Source of the DNA: Aspidiotus rigidus
Taxonomy: Eukaryota > Arthropoda > Insecta > Hemiptera > Diaspididae
DNA length: 64,000 nt
Direction: 5' to 3'
Assembly: GCA_035079385.1 (NCBI GenBank)
Contig: JAVHKY010000028.1
Coordinates: forward strand, 2,852,001 to 2,916,000
The position numbers and the translations under genes are program-made. The notes beneath the pieces were generated by a model. That model searched no databases and was not told where the DNA came from. It was given only the letters and a program-made list of their open reading frames with translations. Positions 1 to 9,825 of the stretch are shown piece after piece. How positions within the stretch are numbered: position 1 is the first letter of the stretch; each line of letters starts with the position of its first letter.

Positions 1-1
1 T

Positions 2-307
2 GAGAATTCAATTAAATCGCATAATGAAAACAAGAAAAGATATGATAGCAAAAAGAATAATAATGTAACATTTGAGATAGGAGACTACGTTTTTGTCGAA
101 AATGGAAACAAATTAAATCGACATAAGTTGGATGAAATTCGTATTGGTCCATTCCCAATAACAAGGAAATTATCCAATACAGTTTTTGAATTAAATGTAG
201 GCTACAAATCCAATACTAAGCGCTTCTATCACGTCAGCAAAATGATAAAATTGACTAAAGACAGCGAGTTAAACACAGTCAGACTGCTCACTTCGTTCTT
301 AACTTAA
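2..307 (+). pseudogene. Ty3/gypsy-like integrase C-terminal end (partial)
   Basis: An open frame runs in from the window edge and stops at 305-307. It encodes about 101 residues ending a retroelement polyprotein. The visible signature is a short basic stretch, then GDYVFVENGNK, then a RIGPFPITRKL segment and finally RFYHVSKM. This resembles the small SH3-like C-terminal domain of Ty3/gypsy integrases, which binds DNA during insertion of the cDNA. The catalytic core would lie upstream, outside the window, so I cannot tell whether the element is intact. The gene is followed by a candidate polypurine tract and LTR. Seen: frame and motifs. Known: the GDxVxV...GPFxI pattern of this family. Inferred: the gypsy rather than Pao assignment. 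Confidence 0.7.
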
Positions 308-918
308 CTGAAATCGTGGTTGTAGTGCAGATTAGAGCCATCCAATGGATGAAGATGGCCTCATTACAATACACGATATCGAGGGGTATAGGCTACTATC
401 CGCCTATATTTCTCAATGTTGCAATGATCGATCAAAGTGTGGTAATCACTTAGGTATTGAGTAGCACCGAATAGAGCTACTGCTGGAATTCCAGCTAGAT
501 CGCAACATCGTTGTTAGTTAGAGTTTAACTCAATGTCGAAAATGTCTTGGAATGGGGGGATGTAAGTTTATTGTGTACAAATAAACTTGTCGTATGTTTC
601 GTTCCCTCTCTTTTATCCTCTCCGTTCTGCAACTCTCGCATTTTCGATAGGTTACCTTATCATCGTCTGATAAGCCAGCTGCGACTGGCGCTTAGACAAT
701 CTATGTACAAGAAATTTGTAGGTACTTTAGTAGATAGCTTTCGTTTAAAAAGAATTGATGTATTCTATTACGTTTTTTCAAACCTCTCGTGTAGGTCATC
801 ATTATTGATTCGTATATTTTTAATATTATTTTTCATTTTGTACACCCGTAGAAAGAGTTTTATTTCACGATTCTTTTAATAAATCATAAAGCATCGTTCA
901 ACTCCTTCTTCTTGTGCG
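308..918 (+). repeat. 3' untranslated region and probable 3' LTR remnant
   Basis: No gene follows the integrase stop. A purine tract (AATGGGGGGA, 551-560) lies directly before TGTAAG at 561, the usual arrangement of polypurine primer and 5' end of a 3' LTR. AATAAA at 877-882 could be the polyadenylation signal. The LTR end is not visible because LINE sequence begins near 919, so it is probably truncated. The 110-codon open frame at 547-879 shows no known domain and is not called. Confidence 0.4.
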
Positions 919-921
919 ACC

Positions 922-1340
922 AAACTTATATCTGTTCTCCGCTTGCTGTATCTGGTGCTTGTACGATTGCATTCGGATAGTGCAATTGTGATATGGGGTC
1001 CAGTAGGTAAGGGGAAGTTGAAAAAATTGAACGTATTCAAAAATTGCTCACAAGATATCTCTATTTTGAAATTTTGGATATTACGATACCTCAATTACTT
1101 ATTCAGAATTGGTCCTGGGTTACGAGTTAACTACTCTAAAAGTGAGAAGGGAACTTAGTTTAATAATGATAGTGAGGGATATCCTGTGTGGAAAAACTGA
1201 ATCCTCGTTTTTACTACGTAAGATAAATTTCCTTGCTCCATCCAGAACGAGTAGGTGTAGAGATATCTTTCAGATTCCTCAGCCCAGAACGCAGTATTTG
1301 CTTCTGCTCCACTGCTTCGTGACCAAACCGTATTGTTAAA
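922..1340 (+). pseudogene. LINE reverse-transcriptase C-terminal region, decayed
   Basis: Translated pieces in two frames match the C-terminal tail that follows reverse transcriptase in many insect non-LTR elements. The first is RLLYLVLVR...SAIVIWGPVGK; the second, about 250 bases on, is FLLRKINFLAPSRTSRCRDIF. The matching part of copy 2 (39716-40260) has the same words with different lesions. Frameshifts and stops separate the blocks, so no functional protein is possible. No catalytic motif lies in this part. Confidence 0.65.
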
Positions 1341-1467
1341 GAAGACCGCACAATTCATATATTTTTTGACAGTAGAAAAATGTTAGGTAGGAAGGTGACG
1401 ACAGTCCTCATGAACTTGGATACAAAGTGATAATGCTTGCCCATACCTTATTTGTTTATTATTTATC

Positions 1468-1500
<33 letters not shown>

Positions 1501-1501
<1 letters not shown>

Positions 1502-1722
1502 CATAAATCTTTTAGTCTGCTCTTGTCCGCATCCCTATGATCAAATGGCCTCCATTTATTTGTAATTATTATTACTATATCTATTTATTTATTTATTTAT
1601 TTATTTATTTATTTTTGTTTATTTTTTGAAATGATTGGTTTGTGGAAGGGTTGGGGGATTGGACATGGGACCAGGGTTGGGGTGGCTCGTGGTGGACATA
1701 TTATCATTATTTTCTTTTTTTA

Positions 1723-1781
<59 letters not shown>

Positions 1782-2110
1782 TAATTTTTTTTTATTTTTA
1801 ATTTTGGATTTTGTTTGTTTATTATCCGTATTTCTCTATTATTTTTTTTTTAATTTTTTTTTTTTATAATAAATCTTTTAGTCTGCTCTTGTCCGCACCC
1901 CTAGATCAAATGGCCTACATTTATCTGTAATTATTATTACTATATCTATTTAATTATTTATTTAATTATTTATTCATTTATTTATTTATTTATTTATTCA
2001 TTTTTTTATTTATTTATTTTTTATTCTTTGAAAATGATTAACTTGTGTAAGGGGTTGGGGGATTGGACATGGGACCAGGGTTGGGATGGCTCGTGGTAGA
2101 TATGATATTA
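1501..2110 (+). repeat. Internal duplication and microsatellites in the LINE 3' region
   Basis: Sequence from 1501 (beginning near AAATCTTTTAGTCTGCTCTT) recurs from about 1868, giving a tandem duplication with a period of about 365 bp. The first copy carries a (TTA)n run at about 1728-1780 and both contain (TTTA)n runs. The two units differ by scattered substitutions. Copy 2 at 40300-40500 shows one such unit, so the duplication is particular to this copy. Confidence 0.65.
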
Positions 2111-2351
2111 TCATTATTGTTTTTTTTTAAATTATAATTATAATATAATCCAAAATTGAAAAAAAAAAAAAAAAAAAAATCAATAATAATATTATTAATT
2201 TTTTTTTTTTTTTCCCAATTTTGGATTATCCGTATTTCTCTATTATTTTTTATTTTGTTTGTTTTACCTTTTTTTTTTTTCGTTTATCGTGCCCTTCTGT
2301 TATTGGCCGATCGGCTGTTGGAGGGCACTCTAAATAAATAAATAAATAAAT

Positions 2352-3140
2352 GATCTGCGCGTCAAAATGGTTTCAGTCACACCTAGGCACCCACTCCTAT
2401 CATATAGCCCGGAGGTGGGACTTGGGAAAAAGTAGACTTTGACCATGTGACGTCACGCTCAAAATTTTTCCAGGTCTCTTTCTATAATATATGATAGGAG
2501 AGGGCTTGGAAAAATTTTGATTTTCGAGCCATGTTATATGATAGTAAAGGCACTTCAAAAAATTTCGACTCTCCACAATGTGACGTCACAATCTTATGAC
2601 GTCATAGGTCAGTAAAATTTTTGTAAGTCCTTTGGGACTTGAAAACATCTTGACTTCCGACCCTGTGACGTCTGTGGGGATTTTTCGAAAAATTTGCCCT
2701 ACGCCGTCGTCGTGTGATGTCCGATGAACACAAAAATGAATCAAGTCCAATATTATTGGCATAAAAGGTCGAAGTCCCCCTCCCATTATATACAGATCGG
2801 AGATCGAGATTTCAACAGGGAACCTTCTCTATGGAGTTATTTCGAAAAATATGCTGCGCAAAATTTTCCAAGTCTCTTAGGCACATTCAAGCTGGTGACG
2901 TCATGTGTTTGTACTGCACTGTGCTTTATCTGCTTTGCAAACCTGCGGGTCCAACTCTATTAAATCTGCGAATCAAAATCTGTGTTGATCTTCCGCCCGC
3001 CTCGCCCCACCCCCAGAAAATTTGCGAGGAATTCTTGAAAAATAGTTAGCTCACTGTACCAGACCAAGAATGAGTCCCTGAAAGCTAGTTAGCTTAAAAT
3101 ATGTAAACAAGACGTCACGGACGTTGATGACGTCACAAAG
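2352..3140. repeat. Dispersed repeat rich in TGACGTCA, with satellite-like monomers
   Basis: No gene is recognised. The perfect 8-bp palindrome TGACGTCA, or a one-base variant, occurs repeatedly (for example near 2456, 2581, 2597, 2896 and 3129). Between 2480 and 2545 are diverged units reading ATATGATAGGAG...CTTGGAAAAATTTTGA, clearly related to the 45-bp satellite at 29041-30570. GGGAACC at 2818-2824 recalls the terminal AACAGGGAACC of an element family seen elsewhere here. The region is probably decayed non-autonomous transposon sequence. Confidence 0.5.
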
Positions 3141-5405
3141 AGGTTCAAGATAATTGATGTTTTTACTATGCCTTCATCCGCTACTAAAAATCATTTTGTC
3201 TTGACTGGTAGCTAGATCTAGCAGCTACAAAATGACATACGAGTAAAAAACGATCTTCATTTATGTATTTGGCTACGCCATAACCTTTTTATTTTATGTT
3301 TTTGCAGCAGATACATCATTCTCATTTCAGTCAGTATGATTCTGCCGTAGAATTTTAGGAATTGCAGGTAACTTACAAGTTCAATGAAAAATAATATCTA
3401 TCTTCTCGTCTCTTTATATTTCGTCTTCCGTGATCTCGAACGATTGAATAAAAATCCCTAATAGCGGTGGGTCAGGGAGCAAATTCATAATTCTGAACAA
3501 GCATGTATATACGGTGTAAACGAAGTACCAAAGTTCGAAGTACTTTCAATTTAAAAACGCTAAATACATATCCGTCAGTGGTGGACAGAGGCACTGGCGA
3601 CTCTGTGAAACGGTACGGTCCGAGAAAAATCACCATAAAAAGAAACGGTTGTTGGTGTTTAATAAACCATCTCTCGGGCACATCAATAAAAACTAATTTC
3701 TTAAATAAACTCCGTAATGACGGTCATTAATTTTCTTAAATTGTTTCCGATTACAGCACCGTGCGAAGTAGAATAAATGAAAGAAAGAAAAGTTGAGTAA
3801 TGAAGATATATAATGCGCGTTTTCTTCTTCGTTTCCCCGCCATCTGTCACGATAGACAAAACGACAAGAAGCTTTGGATCATAACGTTCTTCGTTAATTA
3901 TTGTCAGCGAACCTTTCCCGTTTACTTTTTTTTTTTTTATTTTTTTAACATAGTGATAACAAACGAATGAGTTGTTATACAGTGATTTCTGGGACCTCCC
4001 GACAGTTTAAGTAATCATCGTTATTTGGCAGTGATTATTATTTTTTTGCTTGGAAACCGAGTACACTCAACATACGGCATTTGACGTCGCGATGAAGAGG
4101 TAAAACTTTCTAAAATTATCTTGTAAAAAAGGAACAAACTGCAGACGTTCGGCGGGGAATATTATATCGGTATAAATATACTTGTAGTTCTGAAGTTTAG
4201 TTCGTTCATTAAATTTTTTGTTATGATATTTCCGCGAGTCAATTATTTCGCGATGAAGGGGGCGGGGGCGACACGTCCAGCAAAATTCTTTAAATGCCAG
4301 CTATCATTAACGCGATATATTCGTATTTACTCTCCAGTTGTTACGCACACCGATCTGCGGCTCGTGCTGGCGCTCGTCGTTGGCGTCGTGCTCGACTTCT
4401 CCGCCGCGTTGGTACTTTAATTACTTACTATCAAATTCTACTACCGTATTTAATAGTCGTTACACTCGTATATATACGTATATTTCAAAAATAGACTGTA
4501 CAATACGTGTATTTTTAAGACTTGTTACGAACGACCAATTTTTTAATTTTATTCTCGAAATGAAAAAATGATACCGTCGCGGTGAACTGTAAACATGATT
4601 TATTGTCTCGAATTAACATAATATCGAGCGAATAGCTCGCGCACGGGACAATATTAGGTATTCTCGAACTTCGAAAATGTATTTCGTGCGAAAAGAGGAA
4701 GACCGGATAGGGGAGTTTTATGTGGTAATAATTTGTGGAGTTCGCAGCTCATAAAAGTGGCGCGTACTCGATCAAACTAACGAAGTTACTTTCGTGCCAC
4801 GTTCGTCAACTTTGTTTTGTATCGTTTCCGCGAGGTGAAATTTTTCTTTCAAATTGACTAAAACGGCCTGTTATATAGTGGGAGATCGTCGTACAAGAGT
4901 ATAAACAAAACCTCTTTAATAAGCTGCATACAGTCGCGAAGCCGTATATCCGTTCTCGCCGCTATTAATAATCATAACTGTCAGTCAACGCGAGAGGTGA
5001 GCCTATTTCTACAAAATGCAATACAGAAGTGTCAGCGTGGAAACTCAATCCAACAGGCAGATGCATTTCGCTGATTCTATCCATAAACATTTGGTCATGA
5101 GGTGTGTTTTGGTTTGGTTTCTTTTGCCTCGTGTATATACGTATGTAGTGTGATACTTTTCACGTCGAAGAAGGCGGGCTGACAGACTCGACGCTGGCTC
5201 GCTTAATAGCGCTAACGAGCACAAAAAGTAAACAAACCTTCCGCGAGAGTGGGTTTTTAATTGCTACACCGTTTAAGAGAAGGAACTAAGATCGCTGGAT
5301 TGACTTCAGGTGATAAAATGCGTCAGTCGGGGGAACGATCGGATGATTAAGTGTTTGCGCTGCAGAAGGCTAAGTTAGCATGTGAAACAAAAGAGAGATG
5401 CGAAG
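3141..5405. other. No recognised gene; CpG-containing single-copy-looking DNA
   Basis: I see no transposon signature and no long conserved frame. The short open frames at 3472-3730 and 4223-4571 look like chance. From about 4700 to 5400 the sequence is richer in CpG and lacks low-complexity runs, which could fit a promoter or 5' UTR of a host gene (see 5406-5415). Confidence 0.3.
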
Positions 5406-5415
5406 ATGAAATTCG
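5406..5415 (+). other. Candidate short first coding exon (ATG to splice donor)
   Basis: ATGAAATTCG is followed at once by GTAAGTGC, a near-consensus insect 5' splice site. It could be a minimal first coding exon (Met-Lys-Phe and one base) of a secreted or membrane protein gene on the + strand. No partner exon is recognisable downstream within the window. Such a pattern arises by chance often enough that this is only a pointer. Confidence 0.18.
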
Positions 5416-5419
5416 GTAA

Positions 5420-7199
5420 GTGCTTTCCTCTGTGAACTGCGGTCTGTTACGTGGTTTTTATCATCCCTGTCGACGTTTTAGTTGGTTTCCTTCGGATGTA
5501 TAAATTATCGAGTTAAAGGGAGAGAACGGAAAAACGTAAACAGAGACACGAACTTCTTTGCATGTGGTCGTGAGCACGTTTTGTAAGAAGAGAGTGGAAA
5601 TTAGTAAACTAATATTCAAAACGTACGTCGGAATGAACGGAATATTGAAAAAGGGAGGAAAGCGTTTTTTAAGCTCTCTTTGGTACTAGTCTGGTAACAA
5701 TGTCAAAAAATATGCTCTCTTTTGACAGGTGTTGATATCTCATATAGTACACGCGCCTTATTTTTGACATTTTTGATGTCTTTACCGGCACCCCTCCTCA
5801 TTCCACTCATGGAAATCCGCGAGACCTCTCCTCGTTGAACCCTCGACCCTATCCAGAAATCTGCGAGGCCGAGTTTGAATTACCAGTCTTGGCGTACAGT
5901 ATATGAGGCTATACAAGTTGTAAACTCGGCTTCAACCAGTCCTGAACTAACTTAGTTGGATTTTCAAATAGGTTTACATGTACATTAGGCCTAAACTAGA
6001 TCTACCATGCCAGTTTATTAAGCTAGACTAGCTGTAAACTAAGCCTAAACTTGACATAAACTACCCGTAATTAGAGTATGCTATTTTGAAACTAAACCTA
6101 GCTTAGAAACGGGGACTATACAGCATAATATTATAGTAGGCTAAAACTATGTCTACCATACAGTATTCTAGTCCTATACTAAGCTTATGCTTCGCTAGAC
6201 CGATGTCTGGCTGGGTTTTAGTTTCCCAATTCTGGCATGCATTACATGGGCTAGGCTCATGCTGAGCTATAATATTACTGGCTTACAACTTGGATTTGAT
6301 CCAGAAATCTGCCTTTGAGTTTCTTTGTCTGAAAATGTATTAGGCTGTACTAGATTCAACTTATCATATGAAGAGCCAAAGATCGAGATCGGTCGGGGAA
6401 CTTGAAGAAGAAGCTTTAAACCTGGTCAGTATTGGAAATTTGCGAGGTCGAGTTTCCTCCATGTGCCTCTTGCAGTATACAAATCTGAGCCCGGGGAGCC
6501 AGTGATTTCTGGCTCCAGCTCCAGCTCCCAAAAATTGAAGAGTGAAACCGAGTCAGAGAGCCGGACCTGGGGAGCGGAGCCGTAGCTGAAGAACTCAATC
6601 TTCAGAGTGGAGCCACTAGGAAAAAAAAGATCTAGTCCCGAGCCAGCTCTCAATATTAGAAGTATAAACAACCGGAACCCAATTTTTTGGTCGAGAAACT
6701 TTTCTTCACTTGGTTTGGGCTTCTACAGGGTTCTCCCTTCATTTTTTTTTTGTATTTTCCACATACTAAAAAACTTTCTTCTTTTTGATTTCCCTTTCCC
6801 GGCTTTTTGGACTTTCTCCTTTCGCTTTTCAGTTTTGGGTCCTTGTCTTATGGAATTTCGAAGTCAATTTTTTTATTTCCAACTCAAGAAGAGCTCCTGA
6901 GCTCCTTCAAAAGGAGATGATGGAGCAGCTCCACAAGAGCTGGAGAGCGGAGTTTTTGACTCTTCTTGAAATCAAATTACGGCTCTGACTCCTGGCTCTT
7001 CAAAATCTGGGAGGGGCGCCGGAACCAGAGCCAGCTCCGGCCCCAGTGATAAATCTGCACGTCCAAATGCAAAAAAGATAGGAATGTTGATGGCGTCATA
7101 AACTAATGACGTCAAGGACGTTGATGAAATCATGAAACAATAATGTTAAATTAATGATGATGACGTCACCGGTAAAAAAAAATAAAAATAGGTACTATT
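5420..7199. repeat. Degenerate repeats: CTAG-rich block and purine/GAGC-rich block
   Basis: No gene is recognised. At 5880-6300 the words CTAGACTAG, TAAACTAAGCCTAAACT and similar recur irregularly, like 59590-59770. At 6480-7040 GAGCCAGCTCC-type words recur on both strands, giving overlapping open frames of 60-97 codons that look like composition artefacts. At 7085-7170 several GACGTCA motifs appear again. All are read as old repeat DNA. Confidence 0.35.
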
Positions 7200-7330
7200 T
7201 CTTGACGGAATAAAGGATAAATAAAACGAAGTACTTTTTGGCACTACCGTCTAATGAAATTTATTATTTACAAACAGGAGAGAGCCCGACATTTTGGAGA
7301 TACTTTCTTCCTTAACAAGGGATAATATAC
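7200..7330 (-). mobile_element. Penelope-like element terminal fragment (minus strand)
   Basis: Read on the minus strand this has CCCTTGTTAAGGAAGAAAG..., then TGTCGGGCTCTCTCC, then a GTAGTGCCAAAAAGTAC block. The same blocks lie on the + strand at 14914-15030, so the two pieces flank the Maverick insertion in opposite orientation. The layout of CTTGT-AA, a short self-complementary stretch, then GAAAC-GTC resembles the hammerhead-bearing terminal repeats known from PLEs. This copy is decayed: GAAAC has become CAAAA. Confidence 0.45.
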
Positions 7331-7462
7331 TGCTTTTTTTTTTTTAAACTTTTGCTTTTTTTTTTAGCAAGTAAAATAATGCTTACAGTATGCTGAAAGT
7401 AGCTTTCTGTAAGTTACAAGTTGTTTCTACAATCTTGTCTACAATTATAAATTAGTAGCATA

Positions 7463-7675
7463 GTTCCCACTTTGGTACACCTCCAATCTTGTTGGAATAC
7501 CTCTGTGATGGTTCAACACTGGTCCAACACTGATCAGATTATCACTGAAACACTTGTATTCTTCACACTTGTCCTTGTAGAAACATTATTGACGCGATGG
7601 AATTATGATACAACACTGGTCCAAGACAGAGGAGTTCCAACAAGATTGGAGGTGTACCAAAGGGGGTATTATACT
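7463..7675. mobile_element. Small inverted-repeat (MITE-like) element
   Basis: The two ends are inverted copies of each other. The left end carries TTTGGTACACCTCCAATCTT (from about 7471) continuing to GTTGGAATACCTCTGT. The reverse complement of the right end repeats this with few changes, giving arms of about 45 bp in a 213-bp unit. CAACACTGGTCC is also repeated inside. It has no coding capacity. The target duplication is unclear because the AT-rich flanks are themselves complementary. Confidence 0.65.
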
Positions 7676-7854
7676 ACTTAAATTATTACTTTCTTTCAAT
7701 ATTTTATACTGAAATGAGCAAAACTATTTACAAACAACATTTTAACAAGCAAAATTATTTACAAATATTATTTTAACAGGGAGTGAAATCATTTTATGAA
7801 TAATAATTATTTTATCGCAATCTCACTGATTCTAATGAAGCAAGTGGTTTTATT

Positions 7855-7860
7855 ATCAGG
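7855..7860. repeat. Left target-site duplication of the Maverick derivative
   Basis: ATCAGG directly precedes the terminal AG of the element and recurs directly after its terminal CT at 14761-14766. A 6-bp duplication is the length made by Maverick/Polinton integrases. Confidence 0.88.
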
Positions 7861-7968
7861 AGTAGAGGAGGGTCACTATAGAAGACCTAATAGAACACAC
7901 CCCTTGTTGTGGTAGGGATGAAGATATCCTACAGTAACCATCGCCATCTTTAATTTTAAATTTTTTGG

Positions 7969-7986
7969 TAGTTCTAAAAAGAACTA
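7969..7986. terminator. Perfect hairpin after the 220-aa gene (left arm)
   Basis: A 7-bp perfect stem (TAGTTCT/AGAACTA) with a 4-nt loop lies 7 bases past the stop codon of the 220-aa gene. It could mark transcript ends or be a terminal structural element. The function is inferred only from position. Confidence 0.4.
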
Positions 7987-7993
7987 TTAATTT

Positions 7994-8656
7994 TTAAAGT
8001 TCTTCTTCTTCACTATCGTCTGTGTAATCATTATAGCTATACCTATGGTCCCAAACAGGAGGATCGTAATCATCCTCTGAATCATATGAAAAATTCAACT
8101 CTTCACGACGCACAAGTGCAATCTTACGTAAAGTTTCTAGAGTTATATCTAAATCGAGAGTGATATCATGACACTTAGTCACACATTCGCAAAAAGGTGG
8201 AAACTCTGTAATATCATTTTTGAAACATGTACATTTTTGACAGTGTTCCTCGCAAAAACAACAACGTTCTTTTACACTATTGTATTTAGGGTTACACTCA
8301 ACAAGTTTCTTACCATTAAACTTTATAAAACCCGATCGTGTAAAAGAATATTCATTAGGGTTAATATATATCATAACATTATTTAAAACTAATGTCGTAT
8401 AATAATCATGATCAAAGTGTTTACATAGAATATTATATATTACATTTGGTACAAGATCCCTTACACGTACCAGAGGTCGATCAGAAGCGCAAGGTGGATT
8501 GGAACATGGAATGTGAGACTTACTGATAATTGCTTTAAACGCTTTCTCCGGATATATACAGATATTTTGTATCGCTTGCGTATAATTTTTTATTTTATTT
8601 TTGTAGCACTGAGAAGGGCTGTTTTGAGAGGTAGTAGGATCAGAGTAAGAAGACAT
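7994..8656 (-). CDS. Cys-rich, acidic-tailed protein of unknown function (left copy, 220 aa)
   Basis: This gene reads toward the tip and starts at an ATG (8656) preceded by GAATAAC; upstream in-frame extension needs a non-ATG start. I do not recognise the family. Visible features: a Ser/Thr/Gln-rich N-terminus; a Cys pair near residues 51 and 56; a dense cluster CCFCEEHCQKCTCF around residue 135, followed by further Cys (CECVTKC), which suggests zinc binding; and a strongly acidic C-terminus ending DDSEEEEL. It differs from the right copy by one residue (Asp here, Tyr there, in the KCH-ITLD segment). Its TATA box and TCATT initiator are listed separately. Possible roles are a regulator or DNA-binding protein, but nothing proves this. 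Confidence 0.72.
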   Translation of the reverse strand: MSSYSDPTTSQNSPSQCYKNKIKNYTQAIQNICIYPEKAFKAIISKSHIPCSNPPCASDRPLVRVRDLVPNVIYNILCKHFDHDYYTTLVLNNVMIYINPNEYSFTRSGFIKFNGKKLVECNPKYNSVKERCCFCEEHCQKCTCFKNDITEFPPFCECVTKCHDITLDLDITLETLRKIALVRREELNFSYDSEDDYDPPVWDHRYSYNDYTDDSEEEEL

Positions 8657-8765
8657 GTTATTCGTAATCAGTCTCAAAATACAATGATTTATTATTCGTT
8701 ATACACTTACTTATATAGTTTTTTTATTTTACACCATTAGTAAGGTCCCCCAACTCTTTATATAG
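8657..8765 (-). promoter_or_regulatory. Promoter of the 220-aa gene (left): TATATAAG plus TCATT
   Basis: On the minus strand TATATAAG lies at 8717-8710 and TCATT at 8687-8683. The first T of the TATA box is 32 nt upstream of the A of TCA, which is canonical RNA polymerase II core-promoter spacing in arthropods. The predicted leader is about 29 nt. The mirror copy is at 13856-13964. Confidence 0.6.
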
Positions 8766-9131
8766 TCAATGATGTGATATAAAGATGATTTTAGCTGTTG
8801 GGTGGTAACTCATTACATCCCATCTACCCCAAAACTTAGCCTTAAAAAATAGATCTTGATCGTTGTCATCAATTGACATACATGTGTAGAGTATGGTTCT
8901 TTTTTTAATTTCTTGCAAAAGTTCTACAAAATATTCTCTGTATCTATAACTATATTTTATTAATTTTCTGTATTTTCTCGAGCTCACATTCTCTGAATCA
9001 TAAAAGGTGAGCATATATTTATCATTTTCTGTCATTCTTCCTAAAACACAACTAGCTTCTAATTTATCATCTATATAGAGAAGACAGAGATGTTTCCAAA
9101 ACTCAAATCTTTTCCCCATGATTTTTGTCAT
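8766..9131 (-). CDS. Unknown 121-aa protein (left copy)
   Basis: This gene starts at the ATG at 9131 (MTKIMGKRFEF). A second ATG follows four codons on, and the 14 codons upstream of 9131 in frame would need GTG. It is rich in aromatic and charged residues, without signal peptide, membrane span or recognised domain. It begins 29 bases after the stop of the TBP-like gene in a different frame. I see no TATA-initiator pair at the right distance, so it may be read from the TBP transcript. The right copy is identical in translation. No function is proposed. Confidence 0.65.
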   Translation of the reverse strand: MTKIMGKRFEFWKHLCLLYIDDKLEASCVLGRMTENDKYMLTFYDSENVSSRKYRKLIKYSYRYREYFVELLQEIKKRTILYTCMSIDDNDQDLFFKAKFWGRWDVMSYHPTAKIIFISHH

Positions 9132-9160
9132 ACAATCTTTTTTATAGTGAAAGTAGAACC

Positions 9161-9706
9161 TTATTTGAAACACTCTTTCAGTTTTGGAACTATATGGTTG
9201 TATATTTTTTCAATGTCAGCTTTATTCTTTATTCCAGTCATGAATACTTTTCCCGACATAAAAATCATTATTTTGGTCTTTTCTAATGTATAAATGCAAC
9301 CGGAGAATAATTCTGGTTCATAACTACTATTTAGTGTGTTAGATTTCACAAAATTTTCTAACTTTATTCTTGCTCCCATATCCCAACAGACTACAAAATT
9401 ATGTACTTTGAAGTTTCGAACCTTAACCTTAAACCCTACATCTCTAATGATTTTTGAACATATATGAAAAGCATCGCGTGCTATCATCTCCTCGCAAGTA
9501 CCTCCGCAGACTACCTTACCCGAATCCCATACAAGAACAGTTGCTTTAGGACGTTTTAGTCTAACAATCAAGGCTCGAAAACGGTCAGGATTGTAGGACA
9601 TCTGAAAATTAAAATCATCTGGTTTTGCTAGTCTGTTAATTCCATCTAAGTCTTGCATATGAGACAAGTCTGCTGTCGCAGTCATATTCTTTATACAATA
9701 CTCCAT
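9161..9706 (-). CDS. TATA-binding protein homologue (left copy, 181 aa)
   Basis: The whole protein is a TBP core with no N-terminal extension: two related repeats at about residues 5-93 and 97-180, matching the usual core of about 180 residues. Landmarks are minor-groove Asn in both repeats (N7 in KNMTATADL, N103 in HNFVVCWDM), intercalating aromatics F43, W60, F134 and F149 (three of the four Phe kept, one replaced by Trp), paired SGK turns at 62-64 and 151-153, and SYEPELF before F134. Known: TBP bends TATA DNA and nucleates polymerase II and III preinitiation complexes. Inferred: it serves transcription of the element's own genes. The start ATG is the first in frame, 7 nt after a TCAGT initiator. 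It is divergent from the capsid-like gene across 119 bp. Confidence 0.93.
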   Translation of the reverse strand: MEYCIKNMTATADLSHMQDLDGINRLAKPDDFNFQMSYNPDRFRALIVRLKRPKATVLVWDSGKVVCGGTCEEMIARDAFHICSKIIRDVGFKVKVRNFKVHNFVVCWDMGARIKLENFVKSNTLNSSYEPELFSGCIYTLEKTKIMIFMSGKVFMTGIKNKADIEKIYNHIVPKLKECFK

Positions 9707-9825
9707 GATGACTGATTACTGATCACTCAAACACTCTCTTTTATAGGCTTTCTATAAATAGATCCTACATTTCTTCTAATATATACTTATACTCGATAGA
9801 TTTCTTGTTTTCATTACAAAGAGAA
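9707..9825. promoter_or_regulatory. Bidirectional TBP/capsid promoter (left)
   Basis: This gap of 119 bp separates two divergent start codons. For the TBP-like gene (minus strand), TATAAAAG at 9745-9738 and TCAGT at 9715-9711 are 32 nt apart by the T-to-A rule. For the capsid-like gene (plus strand), TATATAC at 9780-9786 and TCATT at 9811-9815 are 33 nt apart; a further TATAAATA lies at 9753-9760. Predicted leaders are only 7 and 13 nt. TCAGT is the arthropod initiator consensus. Confidence 0.62.

Larger units (their letters stand above)
919..2351 (+). mobile_element. Non-LTR retrotransposon (LINE) 3' fragment, copy 1
   Basis: This stretch matches 39691-40893 in the same orientation: the same coding remnant, the same T-rich 3' region and the same end. 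The shared end is a GGCCGATCGGCTGTTGGAGG segment followed by a short (AATAAATA)n tail at about 2330-2351, a common way for some LINEs to end. The 3' region holds poly-T, poly-A and long ATT and ATTT microsatellites. The copy is 5'-truncated, as expected for target-primed reverse transcription. I cannot assign the clade (Jockey, R1 or other). Confidence 0.7.

Noticed and set aside
1642..1869. 75-codon frame with a poly-Tyr run
   Set aside because: Translation of an ATT microsatellite.
8168..8386. 72-codon plus-strand frame over the 220-aa gene (and its mirror 14235-14453)
   Set aside because: Antisense shadow of a better-supported gene with promoter and composition evidence.
9161..9706. TBP-like gene as a processed host TBP copy
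   Set aside because: Animal TBP cores are almost invariant, while this one is strongly diverged yet keeps functional residues; it is embedded in the element with its own promoter in both arms.
9805..9825. N-terminal extension MFSLQRE of the capsid-like protein
   Set aside because: It would require a TTG start; the ATG at 9826 has a good context and fits the predicted transcription start at 9813.
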